This document shows positions 15,424 through 22,569 of a DNA stretch of 64,000 nucleotides, in pieces. The position numbers and the translations under genes were made by a program. The stretch spans positions 61,547-125,546 of the forward strand of contig NZ_VTWS01000013.1 of the NCBI RefSeq assembly GCF_008727875.1, in the 5' to 3' direction. The notes under the pieces are model-generated. The model saw only the letters and a list, made by a program, of their open reading frames with translations, was not told the origin of the DNA and searched no databases. Position 1 is the stretch's first letter. Each line of letters opens with the position of its first letter. The stretch is from Larkinella humicola (GTDB lineage: Bacteria > Bacteroidota > Bacteroidia > Cytophagales > Spirosomataceae).

Positions 15424-16293
15424 ATGGAAAGCAAGGAAAGAATTTCTTCACAAAATCTTGAAAAAGTCGCCGAACTCATTCCGACAATTTTATACAAATA
15501 CCGCGATTGGAAAAAAAGCTACCATAGAGATATATTAACCAAACAAGAGCTGTATTTCTCTTCTTCCAGTGAGTTTGAGGATCCTTTTGATTGCCGTTTT
15601 CCGGTAGAGATTGATTTTTCCTACGAAGCACTCTTCCGGTTTGTGGCAAATCTGAAACAGTTCGAACGACGCGGGCCTATTAATTTATCTCAGGTTCAAG
15701 CTGAGGCCGATTATCTGTATAAAAGAGATTTTAACACAATTGAAAAGCGACAACTTAAAGAAAAAGAATTTTATAAATTATTTAATAATTCGCTTGGGAT
15801 ATTCTGCTTCGCCAAGCGGAACAATAGCCCGGAAATGTGGGAAAAATATGCTGATCATAGGCAGGGCTTTTGCGTTGGGGTCTCATTAAATAGCCATTAC
15901 AGGTATCTGGCGGAGAAGGGAGTTGGGGGAGCTGACGTGACCTATGTTGATGAAGATCACCCTCGCTTAAAATGGGTAAGCACTTTCCAAAGTAAAGTAG
16001 GAGCAATGAAATTCTTTTTTAAAATGACGATGCTCAAATACCGGAAGTGGGAATTTGAGGATGAATATCGATTGATTAAAGAACATTATTTACCTTATTC
16101 CATACAGCCTAAACTCCAGGATAAGAAGATTCCCATTCCCAAAAGCAGCTATCAAGAAATTATCTTTGGTGATAAAATGCCGGATTCGGAACGAAGAGAC
16201 ATTATCGAAGTATGCAAGAATGAAAATCTGGATGTAAAATTTTACACGTTGCAGCATGACGAAGCAAAGCACATTGTCATTGCTAATTTTTAG
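15424..16293 (+). CDS. DUF2971 domain protein
   Basis: A 289-residue protein. The DUF2971 signature is clear: LYKYRDWKK, the block ELYFSSSSEFEDPFDCRFP, then IFCFAKRNNSPEMWEKYADH, RQGFCVGVS and WEFEDEYRLIKE. DUF2971 genes are frequent in defence islands and abortive-infection neighbourhoods, but no biochemical role is settled. No signal or membrane segment is seen. It has its own promoter region, since a terminator lies 65 bp upstream, and its 3' end overlaps the convergent 16290-16604 gene by 4 bp. Confidence 0.85.
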   Translation: MESKERISSQNLEKVAELIPTILYKYRDWKKSYHRDILTKQELYFSSSSEFEDPFDCRFPVEIDFSYEALFRFVANLKQFERRGPINLSQVQAEADYLYKRDFNTIEKRQLKEKEFYKLFNNSLGIFCFAKRNNSPEMWEKYADHRQGFCVGVSLNSHYRYLAEKGVGGADVTYVDEDHPRLKWVSTFQSKVGAMKFFFKMTMLKYRKWEFEDEYRLIKEHYLPYSIQPKLQDKKIPIPKSSYQEIIFGDKMPDSERRDIIEVCKNENLDVKFYTLQHDEAKHIVIANF

Positions 16294-16604
16294 CTGCTTT
16301 TGATCTTACCAACCAAATCCTTCACTCTCGAAAATGCCGATGGCAGTAAAGCGGAAAAGGATACGATCTCATCGCTGTAAAAATACAATGCAAGCGCTGC
16401 CAGTGTCAATAGGAAATTCAGGACCTTCGTGATGAGCCAATCGTATTTCTTAAGGGCATCTCCATATCGGCTCCACACCTCCGCTCGTTCAAAGTGGCGG
16501 ACTGCTTTGTCGCTAAATTGATAGTTAATCAAGGGAGAGTCAGGCAACTCTGATGGTTCTGGATCAGGTTGCTTGACGAGAGATTTTGTTTTGCGGTTTT
16601 CCAT
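16290..16604 (-). CDS. Small membrane protein of unknown function (copy A)
   Basis: A 104-residue protein with a hydrophilic N-terminus and one membrane segment near residues 60-78 (VLNFLLTLAALALYFYSDEI), ending in KDLVGKIKSS. It resembles the small protein at 16954-17178 in layout (basic N-terminus, one helix, Lys-rich end). Its upstream DNA is also a diverged copy of that gene's leader, so the two are probably duplicates. A holin-like, toxin or anchoring role is possible, but nothing identifies it. Confidence 0.5.
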   Translation of the reverse strand: MENRKTKSLVKQPDPEPSELPDSPLINYQFSDKAVRHFERAEVWSRYGDALKKYDWLITKVLNFLLTLAALALYFYSDEIVSFSALLPSAFSRVKDLVGKIKSS

Positions 16605-16953
16605 CTCACACCGGGTTTAATGGTGCCGTTACCGCGACGTGCGAGATGCCATTCTTTCTGGACATATTCTGGACGGTCACGGTAAAGACACTTTAATCGC
16701 GAATTGCGATGTATGTATCTTTCCGACCGTCCGGTAGTCGATGAAAGAGGGATATTTAAAGATGCAAGAAAAAAATGAGAATTTTGCGAATTTTCATTCA
16801 TTATTTGCTTGATCGTGAATTAATCTGCTGATTATCAGTGGGTATTATATCGAAATTATTTGTGTTTTAAACGGATCATTTCATTAATCGTCTTATTTCG
16901 TATATCGTTCTCTAATTCATCCTGATTCTCTTGCTCCTTAAAACAACTTTAGC
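16605..16953. other. Intergenic leader A, similar to the leader at 17179-17350
   Basis: Contains GGTAAAGAC at 16681, a TTTCCGACC..CC block, GTCGATGA, the block TATTTAAAGATGCA at 16753-16766 and CTGATTATCAGTG near 16828. The same blocks in the same order recur about 500 bp to the right. Reading left, TGCATCTTTAAATA is the best candidate promoter part. A 24-codon GTG-started frame just before the 16604 start (MTVQNMSRKNGISHVAVTAP onward) may be a leader peptide. Confidence 0.45.
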
Positions 16954-17178
16954 CTATTTCGGCTTGAGCAGATATTTTCCCGCCAGCTTCGTTAAACCGG
17001 TCAATATACTGCCGATGGTCACTGTATCAATGTTGAAGATCAGCATACAGATAATGAGCAAAATCGGGTAGATAATCCAAGACCAGCCTTCTTTAAAGGC
17101 CAGCCCTAATTGCTTGATTTTGTAGGCTATCGATGCAGGGCGCTGTTTGGGAACAACCCTTCTGGTTTTGGTCGTCAT
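16954..17178 (-). CDS. Small membrane protein of unknown function (copy B)
   Basis: A 74-residue protein with a very basic N-terminus (MTTKTRRVVPKQRPASIAYK), one membrane helix (WIIYPILLIICMLIFNIDTV) and a C-terminal amphipathic part ending AGKYLLKPK. The charge pattern favours an N-in inner-membrane protein. Its leader matches that of the 16290-16604 gene, and the start codon lies inside the conserved block (CATGGTAAAGAC on the plus strand). No family is recognised. Small basic membrane proteins of this sort include toxins and phage-like holins. Confidence 0.5.
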   Translation of the reverse strand: MTTKTRRVVPKQRPASIAYKIKQLGLAFKEGWSWIIYPILLIICMLIFNIDTVTIGSILTGLTKLAGKYLLKPK

Positions 17179-17350
17179 GGTAAAGACGGTTTAATCGTAT
17201 CAAACGATATTACCTTCTTTCCCGACCACCCCTTGATCGATGAAGAATGGAGTATTTAAAGATGCAAAATTTCCAGCAAATTCCTGGCATCTAAAACGTA
17301 AAACGTATAGTTACTTTTCCATATCGCCCTGATAATCAGTGATTTTGTTG
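17179..17350. promoter_or_regulatory. Leader B, second copy of the duplicated leader
   Basis: Shares with leader A the ordered blocks GGTAAAGAC (17179), TTTAATCG, CCCGACC, TCGATGA, TATTTAAAGATGCA (17253-17266, exactly 500 bp from copy A) and CTGATAATCAGTG. The rest has diverged. The conserved stretch directly precedes the 17178 start and probably holds its promoter. Confidence 0.5.
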
Positions 17351-17463
17351 TCGGGAATTTTGGTACTTTTTCTTCACTGTTTCGCTCAGCATTCCCATCA
17401 GGGTTTCTTAAAGGAGGTCATATATTATAAGGTGGGTTGTATATTATATAAGCATCTTACCGC

Positions 17464-17946
17464 CTAATTATTTGGGGACTGAGTTCGACGATGCCGGATT
17501 TTGTAACTGAGGTTCTGAGAAAGCTTTTCAGCCGTTCCTTCATCCATTCGCTCCAAATAGGAATCGACAATTGAGCTTAATCGTGCTTCGGAAAACACAT
17601 ACAGATCATTAATTATTTCCTCAACCAGGTTCCGGATGAATACGATGATTCTAGGTTTAACGCGTTCGTAAAAGTCAAATGTGGCTTGATGGAAATCTCC
17701 CCGATTTTTAAATTCATTAATTCGATCGAATTCAGCTGGATACCCATTTGCCGCATGCTTGAAAACATTGTTTATAATCCTTAGTTGGTCACATTCCAGG
17801 TAACCATCCATTTCCTTTAGTTTTATATTTTTACCATCGAAAAATGAATTGATACTTTCCCACCTGTAAAACTCTTTTGTTCCTACGTCCGGGTAGGCCG
17901 TACTTATTAATGATTTAATATTGTTCTCAAAGTTTTTGTACAAATA
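17464..17946 (-). pseudogene. 3' part of a gene split by the IS1-type transposon
   Basis: This open frame continues the one at 21205-21483. If the transposon and one copy of TACAAATA are removed, the two join in frame (KIIYL then YKNFENNIKSL) to give an uninterrupted 250-residue protein. This part carries about 158 residues (YPDVGTKEFYRWESINSFFD, RIVFIRNLVEEIINDLYVFS-like helical sequence). The apparent TTG start at 17943 is therefore an artefact of the insertion. No family is recognised. The whole protein is soluble and mostly helical. Confidence 0.8.
17939..17946. repeat. Left target-site duplication of the transposon
   Basis: TACAAATA at 17939-17946 is repeated at 21206-21213 immediately outside the inverted repeats. 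Eight bp fits IS1-family insertion. Confidence 0.9.
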
Positions 17947-17976
17947 GGTAGTGTATCAGTTTGAAATTTATCACCC

Positions 17977-18846
17977 TCAATCTTTTTTATATTTGCCCCG
18001 CACTTTTGGAGATTCTATAGGAGCAAGTTCGGCAATTTGCGCAATACTCATTGGGCGATCAGCAAGACCGGCTTCCATTGCCGGGGTAACCCGCAACGTT
18101 TTGTGAACCTTGCAGAAGTTGTAATATACGAAATGAAGTGCTATTGCGTGGCAATGGTTTTCGACCTTCTTTGAAAAGCCGTTGGTTAGCCGCGTAAACC
18201 GGCGCATGTGCATCCGCATGGTCAGGTTTTGACGTTCTACGTAGGAGGTCGAAATGTGCGCTTCATCCGGGCGACCGTCGATAATCGTCTTTTTTGCCCC
18301 GGTATATTCCGCCGAACTATATCGCTTGTCGTTTCCTTCTCCCTGTGCTGAACCGTAAATTTTGACTAGTTGGGCGAAGTCAATGTTACCCTCAAACGTG
18401 GCTTCTACCGCCGTTAAATACGGCTTAAATCCGTCCGTAGTCAATTGAATACGGTTAGCAATCCGGCTTTTAATATCCTGCATGAACTCATAAGCAGATT
18501 CCGCGTCGCGGTTGCCCACAAACCAGCTTACAATTAGCTTGCTATCCGCGTCGATTCCTGTCCAAGTCCATACGTCCCCTGCCTTATCCGGTGCAGCTAC
18601 CGCACTTTCTACATTCTTTTCTTTGGCATAAACGAAGCTCCAAATTTCGTCACACTGAACGCGCTGGCTATTCACCCCAATAACCGTTGCATCGTGAAAC
18701 TGCTGGCAAGCCGCACCCACATCAACCAGTAGCTTTGTGACGGTATTGATCGACACATCAGCAACGCGGGAAGTAGCGCGTAGGCTCATGCCTTCAACTA
18801 AGAGTTGAATGATTTGGGTGCGTTTGGCAATTGGTAGCTTGTTCAT
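17977..18846 (-). CDS. IS1-family DDE transposase
   Basis: From the ATG at 18846 the protein has 289 residues. The N-terminal helix-turn-helix (IIQLLVEGMSLRATSRVADV, SINTVTKLL) is followed by a DDE core: Asp66 in CDEIWSF, Asp138 in TTDGFKPY and Glu204 in YVERQNLTM. The C-terminus has the usual FYNFCKVHKTLR stretch. All catalytic residues are present, so it should be active. A longer frame to 18885 exists but would run through the operator at 18849-18860, so the MNKLPIAKRT start is preferred. Divergent from the passenger operon. Confidence 0.9.
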   Translation of the reverse strand: MNKLPIAKRTQIIQLLVEGMSLRATSRVADVSINTVTKLLVDVGAACQQFHDATVIGVNSQRVQCDEIWSFVYAKEKNVESAVAAPDKAGDVWTWTGIDADSKLIVSWFVGNRDAESAYEFMQDIKSRIANRIQLTTDGFKPYLTAVEATFEGNIDFAQLVKIYGSAQGEGNDKRYSSAEYTGAKKTIIDGRPDEAHISTSYVERQNLTMRMHMRRFTRLTNGFSKKVENHCHAIALHFVYYNFCKVHKTLRVTPAMEAGLADRPMSIAQIAELAPIESPKVRGKYKKD

Positions 18847-18848
18847 GA

Positions 18849-18860
18849 TGTAAATATACA
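18849..18860. promoter_or_regulatory. Operator-like site 1 (TGTA-N4-TACA)
   Basis: TGTAAATATACA lies 3 bp before the transposase ATG, where a bound repressor would block its expression. It is one of three such sites in the 162-bp divergent promoter region. Confidence 0.5.
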
Positions 18861-18908
18861 ACATTATGCTTAACCTGTCAAGCATTTGTTCAGTTTAATT
18901 TTAAGTGA

Positions 18909-18920
18909 TGTAAACATACA
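18909..18920. promoter_or_regulatory. Operator-like site 2 (TGTA-N4-TACA)
   Basis: TGTAAACATACA, 60 bp from site 1, with the same preceding GA (GATGTAAA). It lies midway between the two divergent genes. Confidence 0.5.
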
Positions 18921-18973
18921 ATTTTTCTTTACAAATCCTTTGTATTGTTCATTAAAACCTATAAATTTGATGA

Positions 18974-18985
18974 TGTAACAATACA
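18974..18985. promoter_or_regulatory. Operator-like site 3 (TGTA-N4-TACA)
   Basis: TGTAACAATACA, 65 bp from site 2 and 24 bp before the ATG of the HTH-ImmA/IrrE gene at 19009. Spacing by about six helical turns would put all three sites on one DNA face. Confidence 0.5.
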
Positions 18986-19008
18986 TTTTTTTTGCTCAAC
19001 CCTAGTTT

Positions 19009-20223
19009 ATGTTTAATAGTCAGGATGATATTGATGCCTACCTGGATAGGCTTTTAAACTCGGACAAGCCTACGTTACAAAGGCTGTTTGATAAAAAATT
19101 GATGGATGTTGGATTGACCCCAACAGCCGCCAATAAGCTAATGCAAATGCAGTCCCGCACATTAAAAGGGATATTGAACGGAACTCAACAGTTAGTTGAC
19201 GTAAGGAATCTTTTGAAGCTTGCCAGCTTCTTACAGATTCCACTTGAAGAAGTTATCGAGCTATTTCTGAAATCGTTAGAAAAGAATTTTCCAACTGTTG
19301 GTGTTAACTCTGAAGAAATTAGGTTTATAAAAGAAAACTTTAACCTTGCCGTTTTGAGGAAGGCAGGATTGATAAATAACATTTCAGACTTTAATCACAT
19401 AAAAAAAAGAATTTGCGCTCGGTTAGGGTTAAAGTCAATTTTTGAATACCGAAAACCTAACATTGATATTGCTTTTAGTTCGGGCTTATTTAAGGCAGAA
19501 AATGATTTAACGCGCGCTTTTTGGATTAGTGCGGCTCAGGCAACATTGAGTGTAATAGACAATCCATTTCCTTATGATAGGGAAGGATTGATTAAGGCTT
19601 TCCCGAAACTACGCTGGTTTTCCATGAACATTGAGCGCGGTCTAATTGAGGTGGCAAAAATTTTATTTGAGCTTGGTATAACTGTCATTTACCAAGCTCC
19701 AATGCAGACCTTGCAATTACGGGGAGCGACTTTTAACCATAGTGGAAAGCCATGTATTGTTTTAACTAATTATCACGGATTTTACGGAACCCTATGGCAC
19801 GCTCTTATCCATGAGCTTTACCATGTACTTTTTGATTGGGACGAAATTAAAGCGCATAAATACCACCTCACCGATGACTCTAATGAGCAGTTATCTGTTC
19901 AGGAACGAGAGAAAGAAGCTAATGAATTTGCTCGAACCTATCTTTTCTCAAAAGAGAAAATGGATGTAATTAGTCCGTTTCTGCACGATGTAGATTTTGT
20001 TGCTGATTATGCGGCTGACAATCACATCGAAAAAAGTATTATTTATGTATTACATGCTTTTGAAACTCAAGCTACTAACCGAAATGCTTGGCCTAGAGCA
20101 AAACGATACTCCCCGGATATTAAGGACTGCAAATTGCCCTTAAATATGTCGTGGGAGGATGAAACGCGCGTAGAAGTAGCCGTCCCAAAACTAGCAGTTG
20201 AAACTTATCCTGTATCGAAATGA
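19009..20223 (+). CDS. HTH-ImmA/IrrE metallopeptidase-like protein (transposon passenger)
   Basis: A 404-residue protein. Residues 38-90 resemble a Cro/CI helix-turn-helix (TAANKLMQMQSRTLKGILNG, NLLKLASFLQIPLEEVIELF). Residues 235-330 are an ImmA/IrrE zinc peptidase domain with HELYH (268-272) and the downstream glutamate in EREKEANEFARTYL. HTH-peptidase proteins of this kind cut or modulate repressors in mobile elements, or serve as antitoxins. It overlaps the next gene by 4 bp. It is the natural candidate to bind the three TGTA-N4-TACA sites and control transposition. Confidence 0.75.
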   Translation: MFNSQDDIDAYLDRLLNSDKPTLQRLFDKKLMDVGLTPTAANKLMQMQSRTLKGILNGTQQLVDVRNLLKLASFLQIPLEEVIELFLKSLEKNFPTVGVNSEEIRFIKENFNLAVLRKAGLINNISDFNHIKKRICARLGLKSIFEYRKPNIDIAFSSGLFKAENDLTRAFWISAAQATLSVIDNPFPYDREGLIKAFPKLRWFSMNIERGLIEVAKILFELGITVIYQAPMQTLQLRGATFNHSGKPCIVLTNYHGFYGTLWHALIHELYHVLFDWDEIKAHKYHLTDDSNEQLSVQEREKEANEFARTYLFSKEKMDVISPFLHDVDFVADYAADNHIEKSIIYVLHAFETQATNRNAWPRAKRYSPDIKDCKLPLNMSWEDETRVEVAVPKLAVETYPVSK

Positions 20224-20897
20224 CAAACGAAGAAGAAGAAAACAAGAAAAAAGACGAAGAGAAAAAGAAATTAGATCAGTTAAACGGTTTTCAGGGCGAA
20301 AAGCTTCAAAAGCCCGAATTAACTCCTGAACAACAGGAAGAGCGTTTGCTTATCTCTGGTATGCTTTTTAAGCAGACCGAACAGTTCACAGAGGAAGAGC
20401 TAAAAAGAAAGCGAAAACGTCAGAAAGAAATTTTTGAAAGTCGCATCGTTGAGCTTGCCGATGGGCGACAGTTTACTATTAAAGAACTACATTCATTAGT
20501 TGTAGGTATAAGACAAGCATATGTATCCCTATTCGATAATACCACCGACTTCTTTTCGCAAGTATACCGGTTATGTGGCATACAAGGCGACCCAAAAAAG
20601 TACACTAAGCCCTATAAAGTCTCAAGAATTATTCGCAGAATAATTTACGCTAGATTTCAGGTTGAAGTATTACCAGCATTAGAATTTTTCAATCCAGTTG
20701 TTCTAGGCGGATTTCGTAGATATAAACTTTCTCAATACCTAAATGATGAAGGTAAGAAGAAAATAATCGAGTTCAGAAAGCAAGCAGAAGAGATGATGAA
20801 AACCTACCCGGATTTAGATTGGTATAGATTTGAAAAGGCATACTGCAAAAAGTATGATCTTCCATTTCATAGGTCACTGTTTGACACAGAAGATTAA
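20220..20897 (+). CDS. Charged helical protein, weakly P63C-like (transposon passenger)
   Basis: A 225-residue protein. The first 75 residues are extremely charged (MTNEEEENKKKDEEKKKLDQ) and likely disordered or coiled coil. The C-terminal 80 residues (FFNPVVLGGFRRYKLSQYLN, DEGKKKIIEFRKQAEEMM, DLDWYRFEKAYCKKY) recall the P63C domain found at the end of some phage and mobile-element proteins. It has no signal or membrane segment. The 4-bp overlap with the HTH-peptidase gene implies translational coupling and a joint role, possibly a toxin-antitoxin-like pair. The P63C assignment is tentative. Confidence 0.6.
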   Translation: MTNEEEENKKKDEEKKKLDQLNGFQGEKLQKPELTPEQQEERLLISGMLFKQTEQFTEEELKRKRKRQKEIFESRIVELADGRQFTIKELHSLVVGIRQAYVSLFDNTTDFFSQVYRLCGIQGDPKKYTKPYKVSRIIRRIIYARFQVEVLPALEFFNPVVLGGFRRYKLSQYLNDEGKKKIIEFRKQAEEMMKTYPDLDWYRFEKAYCKKYDLPFHRSLFDTED

Positions 20898-21131
20898 TCA
20901 ATCTTTCTTCCACCGTTTCGCTGCTGCCTTCTGAGCAATTTCTTTGCGCTGTTCAGGGGTTAGCTTTGACGCGCGCGCATTTCCTCCCTTAAGCCCTCCC
21001 AACCTTCCAAGTGCCACAGCCGCCGGATTCTTCGTATCTTCGGGCGGGGTGTTCGGCTGTTCACCGGTTGCTATATCAGCGATGAGCTTTGCTAGCTGGT
21101 TCGCGTCTGTGGGTCTAACTTTCTTTGCCAT
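20898..21131 (-). CDS. Small basic KGG-type protein (transposon passenger)
   Basis: A 77-residue protein with the motif ALGRLGGLKGGNARASKLTP followed by EQRKEIAQKAAAKRW. This Gly-Lys-rich stretch recurs in small proteins near mobile elements and resembles KGG/stress-protein repeats. The basic C-terminus suggests nucleic-acid binding. It converges with the 20220-20897 gene, the stops being directly adjacent. It is possibly an accessory DNA-binding factor for transposition. Confidence 0.65.
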   Translation of the reverse strand: MAKKVRPTDANQLAKLIADIATGEQPNTPPEDTKNPAAVALGRLGGLKGGNARASKLTPEQRKEIAQKAAAKRWKKD

Positions 21132-21204
21132 ACCACAAAGATAAAAGGCTTCCTTGAACGGTCAAGCATTTTCTAAATCAAGAAATTTCAAACTGATACA
21201 CTAC

Positions 21205-21483
21205 CTACAAATAAATTATCTTCATTTCCGCCAGAACCGACAGGTGCCGCTCTTTATCATATTTGTCAGCTTGTAAATTTAAATATTCATCATAATTAGC
21301 TTCAAACTCTGGGGAGGGTTCAAAGATTTTATCTTTTTTGGACACAACTTGGTTAATGTCTTCGTCAAGTTCGACGATTTCATTCTCCATTTGAAGAAAT
21401 AGCCCCTCGGTAGCATTGTCAAACATATCAAAACCCTTCTCTACTATAGAGAGTAATCTTTCCCTTGTAGATTTTATATCCAT
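21205..21483 (-). pseudogene. 5' part of the gene split by the IS1-type transposon
   Basis: A 92-codon frame from ATG at 21483 (MDIKSTRERLLSIVEKGFDM), rich in acidic helical sequence. Its stop TAG at 21205-21207 is made of the target duplication plus the first base of the transposon, so it is artificial. The real continuation is the frame at 17464-17946. The intact gene would encode about 250 residues and is of unknown family. Start choice rests on the first ATG after a stop. Confidence 0.8.
21206..21213. repeat. Right target-site duplication of the transposon
   Basis: TACAAATA, identical to 17939-17946, directly outside the right inverted repeat. Confidence 0.9.
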
Positions 21484-21613
21484 GATTTCTGTTATTACAT
21501 ATTTAAGGTACTTGAATAGTTGTCGGCACCGTTTTCAGGCTAAAATTTTTGAAAGATTTTTTATCTTTAGAATGAAGCATTCGATCCACCACATTAATGT
21601 TTAGTTAGAAATA

Positions 21614-22321
21614 ATGGATAAAAATGATATTTTGTTGAGGCTTTTCAAAGCAATCCAGGAAAACAGCGACAATGAACACCTGGATTTCGCTTTACCAGGG
21701 TATGCGGCCCGGCAATTGATTTCCTATCAGGCAATTCGGGAAGATTTAATGCAATGTCTTGCGAGTATTAAAGAGTTGATGGAGAAAGACCATAATCAGG
21801 TGGTCAGGACTGCTCTTTGGTACTCGACTATCAGCCTTTATGGGAAGTGCTTTACAGACGCATCCACCTCTAAATCTTCTAAGCTGGAAGTCAAGGATTG
21901 CTTTACGGTGGGGCAGGGGCTGCATGGCGTGCATGAACAGCTAATGGACTTGAGACATAACCTGGTGGCACACCGTGGGGAAACGATCCAAGAGATTGGG
22001 ATCGCTTATTTACGCTTACGGTTACATGATTCGGCAAGAGGGGCCCATGTTAGACAAGGCAAATTCAAGATACCTAAAGATTTAAATGTGATTGTGGAAT
22101 TATTGGAGCATTTGATTGCGGTATGCGAGATGAAATTTGAAAAAGCCACCGAGAAGGCTTGGGATCACATGATGAAAACCTATACCCCTACGCAAATGGC
22201 ACTCTTAAAGATCGGCGGTCCTAACATAAATCAGGCGATCACAGAAAAGTTCAATCCTGAAAATCCGGAGCCCCCGGCAAAAATTGAACGACCCGAATTT
22301 TCCGGGGAGAAGTTTGTATAA
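21614..22321 (+). CDS. HEPN-like protein of unknown function
   Basis: A 235-residue, all-helical, soluble protein. DLRHNLVAHRGE (112-123) matches the HEPN RNase motif R-x(4-6)-H with Arg114 and His120. HEPN proteins are often the toxin or effector in abortive-infection pairs. No MNT-type or other partner gene is adjacent, unless the split gene on the opposite strand was one. The C-terminal 25 residues are proline-rich (NPENPEPPAKIERPEF). The HEPN call rests on a single short motif. Confidence 0.5.
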   Translation: MDKNDILLRLFKAIQENSDNEHLDFALPGYAARQLISYQAIREDLMQCLASIKELMEKDHNQVVRTALWYSTISLYGKCFTDASTSKSSKLEVKDCFTVGQGLHGVHEQLMDLRHNLVAHRGETIQEIGIAYLRLRLHDSARGAHVRQGKFKIPKDLNVIVELLEHLIAVCEMKFEKATEKAWDHMMKTYTPTQMALLKIGGPNINQAITEKFNPENPEPPAKIERPEFSGEKFV

Positions 22322-22434
22322 CTTTCATTATTTTAACCAGTGATTAATGCCAGTGGTATTATTATCCGATTTCTTCTCATTAAAATGGGCTTTATTGTAT
22401 TTATCTCTCAATATTTCTACTTTGCTGAGAAATA

Positions 22435-22456
22435 AATAAGCTGTATTCAGCTTATT
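22435..22456. repeat. Short hairpin between genes
   Basis: AATAAGCTG / CAGCTTATT, a 9-bp stem with the loop TATT and TG downstream, 114 bp after the HEPN-like gene. A weak terminator is possible. Confidence 0.4.
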
Positions 22457-22569
22457 GTCTTTGCAAATGAAATTGAAATTAGGTTAATTGATATTTATGA
22501 ATCACAACTATCGCTTTTATTAGCTGACTAATTGTTGAGACGATAATTTATGTTATATTAATAGATATT

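Larger units (their letters stand above)
17947..21205. mobile_element. 3.26-kb IS1-type transposon with passenger genes
   Basis: Both ends are identical 23-bp inverted repeats starting GGTAGTGTATCAGTTTG (17947-17969 and 21183-21205), flanked by the 8-bp duplication TACAAATA. Inside are an IS1-family transposase (leftward), an HTH-ImmA/IrrE protein, an overlapping helical protein (rightward), and a small basic protein (leftward). Perfect ends, an intact target duplication and a cleanly split host gene point to a recent insertion. IS1-family elements are normally below 1 kb, so the passengers are notable. Confidence 0.9.

Noticed and set aside
16529..16801. Leftward 90-codon frame over leader A
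   Set aside because: Runs through the conserved leader blocks and overlaps the 16290-16604 gene in another frame.
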